The notes under the pieces: model-generated
Databases searched by the model: none
What the model saw: only the letters and a program-made list of their open reading frames with translations
What the model was told of the DNA's origin: nothing
NCBI RefSeq assembly: GCF_004346165.1
Contig: NZ_SLZZ01000017.1
Span: forward strand, 1-64,000
Reading direction: 5' to 3'
Source of the DNA: Muricomes intestini
Lineage (GTDB): Bacteria; Bacillota; Clostridia; Lachnospirales; Lachnospiraceae
Length of the DNA stretch: 64,000 bases
Shown here: in pieces, positions 43,640 to 51,911 of the stretch
How the letters are laid out: every line of letters begins with the position of its first letter
Numbering within the stretch: position 1 is the stretch's first letter
Program-made: the position numbers and the translations under genes

Positions 43640-45121
43640 TTATTTTTTGACTCCTATTATAACTGTAGCCACTGTTCCCTCATTTTCTTCGCTGTCAAAA
43701 AACACGCCATATTCCTCCCCATAATAATATTGGAGCCGCTGATTCACGTTTGCCAGTCCGAAACCGCTGTTGTCCACTTCACCGTCCGTCCCGCAGATGC
43801 TTTTTTGAAGCTGCTTGAGATTATCCCTGCTCATGCCGATACCATTATCCTCCACCTTAAAATAAATCTTTTGTTCTTCTTTCCATCCGGTAATCCGGAT
43901 CATGCCGCGTCCTCTTCTATTCTTAATGCCATGATAAAGTGCATTTTCCACCAGGGGCTGCAAGGTAAGTTTTGGAATACTGTACTGATAAAGTTCCTCC
44001 CCAATTTCTATCTCATAATCCATAATGTCCTGATAGCGAAACTGCTGTATTTCCAGGTAGCTTTCTATGTGAGACTTTTCCTCTTTCACCGTAATATAAT
44101 CTTTCCCTTTACTCAAGGTGGTGCGGAAGAATTCCGACAGCGAGCCCACCATGGAAACTACCTCCTCTGTCTTCTTTGCCTCCGCAAGCCACATAATCGT
44201 ATCCAGCGTGTTGTAGAGAAAGTGGGGATTAATCTGGGCCTGCATAAGTTTTGATTCTGTGATTCTTAAGTTTTTCTCCTGCCTTTTTATGTTCTCGACC
44301 AGCACACCTATCTCAGCCGTCATATCGTTAAAACTATCCGTGAGCACCGCAATTTCATCCACAGTCTCAATCTTCGTCTTCGCTGTAAAATCCCCTTTTG
44401 CAACCTTTCTTGCCTGCGCGCAGAGTTTTTTTATGGGCCGGGTGACACTTTGTACTGTCAGCATGGACAGACCGATGGATATTACTATCGTCACACACAG
44501 AGCCCACACACTGAATTCTATTGCATTTCTGGTTTGCTTTTCCAGATCCGCTTTTGCCCCGTCAAAATTCCTTGTTTCATTGTAAACGTAATCCTGCAGT
44601 GCACCTTGAATCACCGTAGTGAGGCCGCTGCTTCCCCGGATATTCAAATCCAGATATTCAATCTTCTCATCATAGGGTTTTTCCTCTGCTATCATTTTCT
44701 CCAGCTCTGCCACGCTGTTCTTCAAGGATTTCAAACTGTTCTTCACAAGAATAATTTTCCGTTCATTGATAGGGGCCGTAGCCATCTGGGACAATTCATC
44801 GCACACCTTTGATAATTCATCACTGTATTCATAGGGGTTTACCGTCACGATTCCATTGATTGTAGTCTCCCCGTCCCCCAGTTCTTCTGTGGTTTTATTT
44901 CCGATTACCGCCAGATACATGCTGTAATCAACCCGCTCTTTAAATTCCTTGGAATAAAAGTTTGCATAAGTAGCACTCTCTGTGATAGCGCTATATGCAC
45001 CCGCCGATCTCAGAAGAGTCATCACAAGGTAAATAACTACAAAAAGCATTGGAATAAATACTGCGCCGGGAATCAGTGCAATTCTTTTATTTAATGATAA
45101 AGATATTCTTCCCTTCTTCAT
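43640..45121 (-). CDS. Sensor histidine kinase (YesM/LytS type)
   Basis: 493 residues. Membrane helix near residue 12-35, extracytoplasmic sensor region to about 190, second helix near 200-222, HAMP linker (SVTRPIKKLCAQARKVAKGDFTAKTKI), His_kinase domain with QINPHFLYNTLDTIMWLAEA near 295 and HATPase motifs (VENALYHGIKNRRGRG, VEDNGIGMS, GFGLANVNQRL). Its ATG overlaps the response-regulator stop. Likely senses an extracellular sugar, perhaps through the adjacent binding protein, and phosphorylates the regulator encoded upstream. Confidence 0.93.
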   Translation of the reverse strand: MKKGRISLSLNKRIALIPGAVFIPMLFVVIYLVMTLLRSAGAYSAITESATYANFYSKEFKERVDYSMYLAVIGNKTTEELGDGETTINGIVTVNPYEYSDELSKVCDELSQMATAPINERKIILVKNSLKSLKNSVAELEKMIAEEKPYDEKIEYLDLNIRGSSGLTTVIQGALQDYVYNETRNFDGAKADLEKQTRNAIEFSVWALCVTIVISIGLSMLTVQSVTRPIKKLCAQARKVAKGDFTAKTKIETVDEIAVLTDSFNDMTAEIGVLVENIKRQEKNLRITESKLMQAQINPHFLYNTLDTIMWLAEAKKTEEVVSMVGSLSEFFRTTLSKGKDYITVKEEKSHIESYLEIQQFRYQDIMDYEIEIGEELYQYSIPKLTLQPLVENALYHGIKNRRGRGMIRITGWKEEQKIYFKVEDNGIGMSRDNLKQLQKSICGTDGEVDNSGFGLANVNQRLQYYYGEEYGVFFDSEENEGTVATVIIGVKK

Positions 45122-46743
45122 TCCCGCTCCCTCTTTCCCCGATACCGGTACTCCTTCGGTGAACAGTCCTGTGTCTTTTTAAATATGTAGCTGAAATAAT
45201 GAGGATCCTTGTATCCTACCTCATATCCTATTTCCGACGTTTTCAGTGCAGAGCACATCAAAAGTTCTTTTGCCTTATCCATACGGACATCCGTCAGATA
45301 TTCCACAAAAGTCCTGCCCACTTCTCTGCCGAACACAGAGCTGAAATAACTGGGGCTCATATTTACAGCCGCGGCGGCTGTATTCAAAGATACATCATCT
45401 GACATATAATTGGCTTCAATATATGCTTTCGCAGTTCTAATCACATCTAAATACCTGCTTCCGCTCACTGTATCCCGCCGCTCAATGGTATTCTTCAACA
45501 GATCTTCCACATATTCTTTCACTCCATCTGCTGTAGTTACCCGCTGCAGAGTCACCTCCAGATCTTTGGCCTCCTGCGTACGTTCTGAGCTTGGTATGCC
45601 CAGTTTTCCACAGAAAGAGCTGGCTACAATGTATATGTCCATAGTAATATACTGACGCATCAGAGAAGACTGCAGATTTTCTTTCGGTATTTCCTCAAAA
45701 TACGCCGCAACGAAGCTCTCCACCTCTTCCAGCGTTCCTTTTTTCAGAAATTTCTCCATCAACGTCCGGTTTCTTTCCATCACATCCAGATTCTGCACAT
45801 TCAGTGTTTCCTTTGCGTGGAGAAGCTTAATATCATTACTCGTTAATATTTGCCTGGAATCATTGACAAAACGGGTGGCAAACACTCTCCCCGCCTCTTC
45901 ATAGGAATCCCCCAGCTCCCGGATGCGGGACACCGGACTTCCAATGCCGCCAAAATATTCTACACCCGGATATTTCTCCATAGTCTCTGTCAAATATTCT
46001 CCCAGCCTTTGTATGGATTCCTGAAGATCGGCCCGGGACTCCGCCATTATCAGAAAAGCCCAGCCCTCCACTCCTTTTCGGAAGCAGTACACTCCCCGGA
46101 CCATATTCTGTGCCTCTTCCACTTCTGCGTATGCCTGCATAGCCTGCTTCGAAGTTTCGTAATCATCTATTTTTACTGATACCTTAAAAAGCATCACATT
46201 ATAAACCCGTGCACTTAAATCCATACCAAGCTCTTTTGCCCACTCTACAGCATCTCCCATAGAAATATTTCCTGCTGCCAGGGAGGTGAACAATTTCACC
46301 TTTTCATTTTCCACATTTTCCTGATTATCTTTTTGATACTGTTCCTTCAGAGCCTGTTCTTCCCACTCCCGCTCCACTTCAGCCCTAATATTTCCCAGGG
46401 TTTCCAAAAGCTTAGCAGAGGATACCGGCTTCAGCAGATATTCCGCCACTCCCAAGTGGATGGCCTTCTTTGCATAATCAAATTCATTATATCCACTCAG
46501 AATCAATATCTTAATATCCGGCAGTACCTCCCGGACCAGGCGGCTTAGCTCCAGTCCGTCCATAAAAGGCATCCGGATGTCCGTAATTAAAATGTCCGGT
46601 TTTTCCGACACAATCATAGGGTACGCCAGTTCTCCGTCACTGGCCTCCCCGACAAACTCATAGCCCTCCTTCTCCCAGTCAATGCTGCTTTTAATCGCAC
46701 TTCTTATTACAATCTCATCCTCCACGAGAAAAACCTTTATCAT
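45118..46743 (-). CDS. Response regulator with AraC-type DNA-binding domain (YesN type)
   Basis: 541 residues. REC domain at residues 1-120 (FLVEDEIVIRSAIK, phosphoacceptor Asp in PDILITDIRMPFMDG near 55, Lys in LLKPVSS near 104), a middle region of about 300 residues, and a C-terminal AraC-family double helix-turn-helix (VSLNTAAAAVNMSPSYFSSVFGREVG near 455, IGYEVGYKDPHYFSYIFKK near 502). Partner of the histidine kinase (4-bp overlap). Expected to activate the sugar importer operon just downstream. Confidence 0.93.
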   Translation of the reverse strand: MIKVFLVEDEIVIRSAIKSSIDWEKEGYEFVGEASDGELAYPMIVSEKPDILITDIRMPFMDGLELSRLVREVLPDIKILILSGYNEFDYAKKAIHLGVAEYLLKPVSSAKLLETLGNIRAEVEREWEEQALKEQYQKDNQENVENEKVKLFTSLAAGNISMGDAVEWAKELGMDLSARVYNVMLFKVSVKIDDYETSKQAMQAYAEVEEAQNMVRGVYCFRKGVEGWAFLIMAESRADLQESIQRLGEYLTETMEKYPGVEYFGGIGSPVSRIRELGDSYEEAGRVFATRFVNDSRQILTSNDIKLLHAKETLNVQNLDVMERNRTLMEKFLKKGTLEEVESFVAAYFEEIPKENLQSSLMRQYITMDIYIVASSFCGKLGIPSSERTQEAKDLEVTLQRVTTADGVKEYVEDLLKNTIERRDTVSGSRYLDVIRTAKAYIEANYMSDDVSLNTAAAAVNMSPSYFSSVFGREVGRTFVEYLTDVRMDKAKELLMCSALKTSEIGYEVGYKDPHYFSYIFKKTQDCSPKEYRYRGKRERE

Positions 46744-46905
46744 AAGCTCCCTCCAATTCCCATACTCTGCCTACTATTTTACAGCCATATAACCAATACA
46801 ACAATTGGATTTTTCAGTGAGATGTTGGATTTATCTATGAAATATTTTAAATATTTTTGGATTGGTTGGATATTTTATGATTTTAGTTAGATATTTTATG
46901 ATGCG

Positions 46906-47466
46906 TTATTCAAGATTTGCATGCAGCTTAAACATTTCTTCTTCTGTCTTTCCCAGCCTGTCCATGAGTATCATGATCACATTATCGCATATAAGCCAGG
47001 TCATCTGCTCGAAGGCATTTCCCATCGGCTGCAGGGATGTGACTTTGCTCTCCAGTTCACTCTTCGGGGTTACACCCGGGACGTGTATCACCGCATCTGC
47101 CATACTCCCAATTGCCGCTTCCGGGAAAATGGTAATCGTAGCTACCGAAGCCCCCTGCTCTTTCGCTTTTGCCGCCATAACCTTCAAGCTGCCGGTCTCT
47201 CCGGAGCCTGAAGCAATAATCAGCAAATCTCCCTCCTGAATAGAAGGTGTGGTGGGTTCCCCCACAAAGTAAACCGTAAGCCCCAAATGCATCAGCCTGT
47301 TGGAAAATGCTCTTGCCACAAATCCGGACCGCCCGGCTCCCGCCGCAAAGACACGTTTGGCCATCTGGATTTGATCCGAAAACTTTTCCAGTTCCTCCTG
47401 ATGGATCTGTTTTGCATTTTCCATCAGTTCTTCTAATATCTTTTTTAAAATTACCGCTTCTGCCAT
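46906..47466 (-). CDS. hxlB: 6-phospho-3-hexuloisomerase
   Basis: 186 residues, SIS-domain isomerase that interconverts D-arabino-hex-3-ulose 6-phosphate and fructose 6-phosphate in the ribulose monophosphate (RuMP) pathway. Sugar-phosphate-binding motifs GAGRSGFVARAFSNRLMHLG near residue 42 and IIASGSGETGSL near 82, then TSLQPMGNAFEQM near 145, are as expected. Start ATG after GGAGGAG, 1 bp after the synthase gene. Last gene of a five-gene operon. Confidence 0.92.
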   Translation of the reverse strand: MAEAVILKKILEELMENAKQIHQEELEKFSDQIQMAKRVFAAGAGRSGFVARAFSNRLMHLGLTVYFVGEPTTPSIQEGDLLIIASGSGETGSLKVMAAKAKEQGASVATITIFPEAAIGSMADAVIHVPGVTPKSELESKVTSLQPMGNAFEQMTWLICDNVIMILMDRLGKTEEEMFKLHANLE

Positions 47467-47467
47467 C

Positions 47468-48103
47468 TTATTTGCACTCCTCCATGCTTTTCTTTATCTC
47501 TTTTGCAGCCTTTACAGGATTTTTGGCATGGGTTATGCCGCTTCCCACAATCAGCACTTCTGGTTTCAGAGCTGCATATTCCGGCGTTGTGTCTGCACTG
47601 ATGCCTCCTGCAACCGATATCTTAGCGGCTTTGCAATGCTCAGCCATCACCCGCAGATCATCTATAGGTTTGCGTCCTGCCGCCTGCTGATCTGTGCCCA
47701 CATGGACTGCCAGACTGTGGGCTCCAAGATTCTCCAGCTCTCTAATACGTCTGGGCAAATCCGGAGCACAAATCATATCCACAACAATTTCTTTTCCATA
47801 CTTCTCTGCTGCATCAATGCAGCCCTTGATTGTCAGGTTATCTGTAACTCCCAGTACCGTCACATAATCGGCACCTACTTTCAGAGCTTCCTCTGACTCG
47901 TAATAACCTGCATCCATGATCTTCATATCCGCCAATATCTCTTTCTCGGGAAAACGCTCCTTAAACGTCTTCACCGCCCGCATCCCCTCCTGGTAAACAA
48001 AGGGCGTGCCAATCTCAATAATATCAATATAATCCTGCACCTTTTCTGTCAATTTAAGTGCATCATCCAATGCTAAATCATCCAATGCCAGTTGTAATTT
48101 CAT
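47468..48103 (-). CDS. hxlA: 3-hexulose-6-phosphate synthase
   Basis: 211 residues, TIM-barrel aldolase joining ribulose 5-phosphate and formaldehyde to hexulose 6-phosphate (or the reverse). The catalytic motif ADMKIMDAG (near residue 60) and VEIGTP-like IIEIGTPFVYQEG (near 29) fit hexulose-phosphate synthase rather than ketogulonate-phosphate decarboxylase (UlaD). C-terminal phosphate loop SVAGGISADT / LIVGSGITHAKNP. Start ATG after AAGGAGAAG. Confidence 0.9.
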   Translation of the reverse strand: MKLQLALDDLALDDALKLTEKVQDYIDIIEIGTPFVYQEGMRAVKTFKERFPEKEILADMKIMDAGYYESEEALKVGADYVTVLGVTDNLTIKGCIDAAEKYGKEIVVDMICAPDLPRRIRELENLGAHSLAVHVGTDQQAAGRKPIDDLRVMAEHCKAAKISVAGGISADTTPEYAALKPEVLIVGSGITHAKNPVKAAKEIKKSMEECK

Positions 48104-48126
48104 ATCCTTCTCCTTCTTTAAAAATT

Positions 48127-49056
48127 CTACTGTTCCCTCCTGAGAAACTCTTCTACCTCCTCCGCCTTAGGAATCGACACCTGTGCTCCCATTCTAGATA
48201 CACAAATTCCTGCCGCCGCATGGGCAAAACGGATTGCCTGCCGCATTTCATCCCCCTTGCAGAGACGGATTGCAAGGGCGGCTCCAAAAGTATCTCCGGC
48301 TGCGGTGGAATCCACTGCTCTCACCTTAAAACACGGAATTAGCTCTGCAGTTTTCCCATCGTACAGCAAAGCTCCCCGGGAGCCAAGTTTCAAAATCACA
48401 TGCTTCGGGTTCGCCTCTTCGTACAATACCTTCGCAGCCTCTACCGCTTTATCCTTCGTCTCCGGATTGATACCGGTAAGAGCCTCTGTCTCTGCCTCAT
48501 TTGGGGACAAAATAAAGAGTCCCTCCAGCCTTTTCAGAGGAATGCTCATAGCCGGGCCCGCATCCAAAAACACTGGGATTCCTCTTTCCTTTGCCAGTTC
48601 ATAGGTCCGATACACTGTTTCCAGCGGCATTTCCAGCTGCATGATTACCATATCAAACTGGCGCGCATCCATTGCCGCTCTGACATCCTCCTCGCAAATA
48701 GCGCCGTTTGCCCCCATAGCAACATAGGAAACGTAACGTCCGTCCTCATGAAGCAGCATCAGGGCAAGTCCCGTCTGCCTGTCAGGATCTGTCACGATAC
48801 AATCCGTGTGCACCCCGGCTCTTTGCAGCTCTTTTCTAAGTGACTCTCCATTTATATCACTGCCTAAGCGCCCCACCATTGTTACATCTGCTCCCTGCAG
48901 GGCTGACGCAATAGCCTGATTCGAGCCCTTTCCACCTGTAGCATAGCCATAATTTCCGCATAAAACGGACTCTCCAAATTTTGGAATTATGTTCGCGCCT
49001 TCCATAAAAAGGTCCATATTCATACTTCCTACTACTAATATCCTGGGTTTTTCCAT
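48127..49056 (-). CDS. rbsK: Ribokinase (PfkB family)
   Basis: About 309 residues. PfkB sugar kinase, N-terminal VVGSMNMDLFM near residue 8 and GGKGSNQAIASALQGADVTMVG near 42, C-terminal anion-hole and base motif DSTAAGDTFGAALAIRL near 247. These are the ribokinase signatures; fructose- or allulose-type ketoses are also phosphorylated by close relatives. Start MEKPRILV after GGGAGG. It precedes the hexulose-phosphate genes, suggesting a pentose or ketohexose enters here. Confidence 0.9.
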   Translation of the reverse strand: MEKPRILVVGSMNMDLFMEGANIIPKFGESVLCGNYGYATGGKGSNQAIASALQGADVTMVGRLGSDINGESLRKELQRAGVHTDCIVTDPDRQTGLALMLLHEDGRYVSYVAMGANGAICEEDVRAAMDARQFDMVIMQLEMPLETVYRTYELAKERGIPVFLDAGPAMSIPLKRLEGLFILSPNEAETEALTGINPETKDKAVEAAKVLYEEANPKHVILKLGSRGALLYDGKTAELIPCFKVRAVDSTAAGDTFGAALAIRLCKGDEMRQAIRFAHAAAGICVSRMGAQVSIPKAEEVEEFLRREQ

Positions 49057-49111
49057 AAATATCCTCCCTGTCCAAATCTTTTTGAAAAACATTGTATCGA
49101 CGGACTGTGCT

Positions 49112-50128
49112 CTATAAATCATGAATCCTAAGAACCGGTGTCAGAATAATCTGTTTCAGTGGTTTCTGTGGACATACTATTCTATCATTTAATAAATCCA
49201 TTGCACAATGCCCCATTTGATTACCGTCCCGTTCAATGTAATTAAAATTATTATTGATAATATCAAAGACTTCTATTCTGTCCAGACCTATGCAGGCAAT
49301 ATCTTTTGATAAACGTTCTCCTCTCTCGTACAATGCCTTCAAAAATCCCAGGCTTGTCCTATTATTGCAGGTCAATACTGCCGTCGGTCTGTTTTCCATA
49401 GCCAGAAGTTCCTTTGATAAGTTATATGCCTTTGCCATGTGGTAATCACCTTCAAATACATATCCTTTGTTCACAGAAAGGCCTGCTTCATTCATTGCCC
49501 TCTCATATCCCCTGTAACGCCCCCTCGCCAGTACTCTATCCATAGCAGCATTCAAAAGGCCTATCTCTGTGTGCCCCGCATGTATCAGTTCCTTAGTTGC
49601 CTCATACATAGCCTTCTCGTCATCGAAAAACACACCGTCATATTCTTCCATACTGTCCATCTGCCGGTCCATAATCACAATAGGCGCATTCAAATCCTTT
49701 AAAAGCTTATTAATTGATACCTGCTGCTCCTTTGTGGTGTAATCGACCGCCGGAGTATAAAGAAGTCCTCTCACCCTATGCTCTTTCAACATCAGCAGTG
49801 CTTTTTTATCCTTTTTTGCACTGTCATCTGAATTGCAGCAGATCATCATATAGTTACTCTGATCCGCAATTTCTGTAATTCCTCTTAATATATCACCGAA
49901 AAAAGGATTATCAACCTCCGGCACGATTACGCCGATCGTATTGGACTGCCGCCTAGACAAATCCCGGGCCGCCGCCGAAGGAGAAAAATTTCGTTCTTCC
50001 ATAATATTCAAAATTCGTTCCTTAGTTTCCGGCTTGACGGAAGCTGATTCATTCAACACACGCGACACTGTAGCTTTCGAAACACCTGCTTCTCTTGCAA
50101 TGTCATTAATCGTAAATTCTTTAGGCAT
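49112..50128 (-). CDS. LacI family transcriptional regulator (RbsR-like)
   Basis: 338 residues. Helix-turn-helix FTINDIAREAGVSKATVSRVLNES at residues 4-27, effector domain with VIVPEVDNPFFGDILRGI near 66, AVLTCNNRTSLGFLKAL near 225 and IACIGLDRIEVFDIINN near 253. Embedded in the epimerase-ribokinase-HPS-PHI operon and most likely its autorepressor through the palindrome TGTAACCGGTTACA at 50897. Start ATG after GGAGAAAG, 12 bp after the epimerase gene. Confidence 0.93.
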   Translation of the reverse strand: MPKEFTINDIAREAGVSKATVSRVLNESASVKPETKERILNIMEERNFSPSAAARDLSRRQSNTIGVIVPEVDNPFFGDILRGITEIADQSNYMMICCNSDDSAKKDKKALLMLKEHRVRGLLYTPAVDYTTKEQQVSINKLLKDLNAPIVIMDRQMDSMEEYDGVFFDDEKAMYEATKELIHAGHTEIGLLNAAMDRVLARGRYRGYERAMNEAGLSVNKGYVFEGDYHMAKAYNLSKELLAMENRPTAVLTCNNRTSLGFLKALYERGERLSKDIACIGLDRIEVFDIINNNFNYIERDGNQMGHCAMDLLNDRIVCPQKPLKQIILTPVLRIHDL

Positions 50129-50140
50129 GGATCTTTCTCC

Positions 50141-50803
50141 TTATCCTATAATACTTCTCATTTTGCGGATTCCCGGCTGTACTTGCTCCAAACCACACAG
50201 GAAACTTGATGTTCCCGCCACAAAGATATCTGCGTGTCTCTTTGACATTTCTCCAGCCAGCTCATAGCTTACATTGCCATCCACCTCAATCTCAATGTTG
50301 GAATAGCCTTCTGCATTCAGATAATTACGGCAGTCCTCTATCTTCCGAATTGCCTGGGGAATTGCTCTTTGTCCGGCGAATCCCGGATTCACAGTCATCA
50401 CCAGCAGACCATCCATATCATCTAAAACATACCTGAGACTTTCCACTCTTGTAGCCGGGTTAATGGCAACCATAGCTTTGGCGCCGGCAGCCTTTATTGT
50501 CTGCAAAGCCTTTTGCAGGTGCTGTGTACTCTCCGGATGGACGGCTGCATACTCTCCCTCCTGAAAATCAAACCACTCAATTTTTCTCTCCGGATTATTA
50601 ATCATCAGATGCACATCCAGGGGGATGTCCGTCAATTTGCGGAGCTGCTTTACATAATCCGTTCCCAGGGTATAGTTGGGGACATATTCACCGTCCATTA
50701 TATCAATATGCAGATACTCTATGCCCTCGTCTTCAAATATCTTCAGATATTCTTTCAATTTGTCAATTTCTACACACATCATTGATGGAGATATCTTCTT
50801 CAC
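50141..50803 (-). CDS. Ribulose-phosphate 3-epimerase family protein (Rpe or AlsE-like)
   Basis: 220 residues, TIM-barrel metal-dependent epimerase. KISPSMMCVEIDKLKE at the start, metal-site EYLHIDIMDGEYVPNYTLG near residue 30, DVHLMINNPE near 63, VMTVNPGFAGQRAIP near 135 and IEIEVDGNVS near 169. The Met-Cys after the PS pair and the IEVDG segment resemble D-allulose-6-phosphate 3-epimerase (AlsE) as much as Rpe, so substrate is open. Starts at GTG six bases after AGGAGG. First gene of the operon, directly after an operator-overlapped promoter. Confidence 0.85.
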   Translation of the reverse strand: MKKISPSMMCVEIDKLKEYLKIFEDEGIEYLHIDIMDGEYVPNYTLGTDYVKQLRKLTDIPLDVHLMINNPERKIEWFDFQEGEYAAVHPESTQHLQKALQTIKAAGAKAMVAINPATRVESLRYVLDDMDGLLVMTVNPGFAGQRAIPQAIRKIEDCRNYLNAEGYSNIEIEVDGNVSYELAGEMSKRHADIFVAGTSSFLCGLEQVQPGIRKMRSIIG

Positions 50804-50896
50804 TTTTTTCCTCCTTGCTCAGTTATGCTTTTCACATGACTGTAAAACCGCCGTATTTGAGAATGGTGATTTTGCAGTCCATTAATATTTTTGGTA

Positions 50897-50910
50897 TGTA
50901 ACCGGTTACA
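50897..50910. promoter_or_regulatory. LacI-type operator
   Basis: TGTAACCGGTTACA is a perfect 14-bp palindrome with a central CG, the classic LacI/GalR-type site. It lies 10 bp downstream of the -10 box, over the expected transcription start of the epimerase-ribokinase-HPS-PHI operon. Confidence 0.75.
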
Positions 50911-50920
50911 ATATAAGATA

Positions 50921-50950
50921 AATATACCTCTTTTTTTCTATCTTTGTCAA
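50921..50950 (-). promoter_or_regulatory. Promoter of epimerase-LacI-ribokinase-HPS-PHI operon
   Basis: TTGACA (50945-50950, minus strand), 18-bp spacer, TATATT (50921-50926), followed by the LacI-type palindrome. Confidence 0.7.
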
Positions 50951-50998
50951 TCTCATCTTTTAGTAAAAATTCAGGCATCATTTTTTATGTTTTGTAGT

Positions 50999-51051
50999 AA
51001 CAGTTCAGCCTTCAGCTCGATTCTGCCGAAAATTCGCATGGCTGAACTGTT
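50999..51051. repeat. Dispersed hairpin repeat (copy 2 of the 25-bp element)
   Basis: Arms AACAGTTCAGCC (50999-51010) and GGCTGAACTGTT (51040-51051) form a 12-bp perfect stem. The right part, 51027-51051, is identical to 156-180. It lies between the divergent RuMP operon and the glutathione peroxidase gene. Confidence 0.7.
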
Positions 51052-51082
51052 GTATTTTGCCAAATTAAATTGTGTAAAATCA

Positions 51083-51111
51083 TTGACATGTATTTTCTCA
51101 TGGATTATAAT
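51083..51111 (+). promoter_or_regulatory. Promoter of glutathione peroxidase gene
   Basis: Perfect TTGACA (51083-51088), 17-bp spacer and perfect TATAAT (51106-51111), about 52 bp upstream of the ATG. Confidence 0.85.
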
Positions 51112-51162
51112 ACAAACATACCCTTAATAAAACAAATATTTCAGAAAGTAGGAGGTTGTATC

Positions 51163-51636
51163 ATGTCCATTTATGATTATAATGTTAAAATGATGGAAGG
51201 CCAGGAAAAATCTTTAAATGAGTACAAAGGTAAAGTTCTGTTAATTGTAAATACTGCCACAGGCTGCGGTTTCACACCTCAGTATGAGGGCCTGGAGAAT
51301 CTATATAAAAAATACAGAGAACAGGGATTTGAGATTCTGGACTTTCCTTGCAATCAGTTTGCAAATCAGGCACCCGGCAGTAATGATGAAATCCATTCAT
51401 TCTGTACATTGCAATACGGAACCACTTTTCCCCAGTTTGCCAAAATTGATGTAAATGGAGCAAATGAATCACCGCTATATACCTACTTGAAAAAGCAAAA
51501 AAATGGTGTCTTTGGCGGAAAGATAAAATGGAATTTCACAAAATTTTTAATAGATCGTAACGGAAACGTTGTGGCACGTTATGCCCCGACTGAAACACCT
51601 GCAGCTCTGGATAAAAAGATAGCTGCGGTTTTATAA
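51163..51636 (+). CDS. Glutathione peroxidase family protein (Cys type)
   Basis: 157 residues, thioredoxin-fold peroxidase reducing hydroperoxides; bacterial Cys forms usually use thioredoxin. The peroxidatic residue is Cys35 in NTATGCGFTPQYEGL (codon TGC, so not a selenoprotein). The Gln and Trp of the active site appear in LDFPCNQFANQAPGSNDEI and KWNFTKFLID. Start MSIYDYN after AGGAGG; an upstream in-frame stretch overlaps the promoter and is not coding. Single gene with consensus promoter and terminator. Confidence 0.93.
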   Translation: MSIYDYNVKMMEGQEKSLNEYKGKVLLIVNTATGCGFTPQYEGLENLYKKYREQGFEILDFPCNQFANQAPGSNDEIHSFCTLQYGTTFPQFAKIDVNGANESPLYTYLKKQKNGVFGGKIKWNFTKFLIDRNGNVVARYAPTETPAALDKKIAAVL

Positions 51637-51651
51637 ACGGGAAAATCTTAC

Positions 51652-51693
51652 AAATCCTCACAAGCTTTTATTTATACAGCTTATGAGGATTTT
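51652..51693 (+). terminator. Terminator of glutathione peroxidase gene
   Basis: AAATCCTCA...AAGC pairs with GCTT...TGAGGATTT, followed by TCCTGCG. The stem is good and the T-stretch short. Confidence 0.65.
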
Positions 51694-51708
51694 CCTGCGT
51701 TCAATGAT

Positions 51709-51895
51709 ATGATACCAGGGTCAAAAGGTCATGCGTTTCATGCTTGCATGAAAAAGCATGACCTTGGGGCCCGTAAAACATGAAAAAGTAGCCCGAATAG
51801 GGCGGATTTCGAATGTTTTTGGGATTGCGGGAGCACAAAGTGCGGAGCAATCCGTAGGTATCAGGGGGCAAAATACCTTTTGGCCCCAACATCAT
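51709..51895 (+). mobile_element. MITE-like element, long form (copy A)
   Basis: About 187 bp without coding capacity. Imperfect terminal inverted repeats: left ATGATACCAGGGTCAAAAGG, right end (reverse strand) ATGATGTTGGGGCCAAAAGG. Each end folds into its own hairpin, and a central segment (GTAGCCCGAATAGGGCGG, then GGGAGCACAAAGTGCGGAGC) links them. A near-identical copy lies at 52704-52890 in the opposite orientation, so the GntR gene is bracketed by inverted copies. Short translated frames inside it recur at each copy and are not genes. Confidence 0.75.
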
Positions 51896-51911
51896 GATAT
51901 GTGTTATACTC

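Noticed and set aside
47468-48103. Assignment as UlaD-type 3-keto-L-gulonate-6-phosphate decarboxylase
   Set aside because: The ADMKIMD motif and immediate linkage to 6-phospho-3-hexuloisomerase favour hexulose-phosphate synthase.
51163-51636. Possible selenoprotein glutathione peroxidase
   Set aside because: The active-site codon is TGC (Cys35), with no in-frame TGA.
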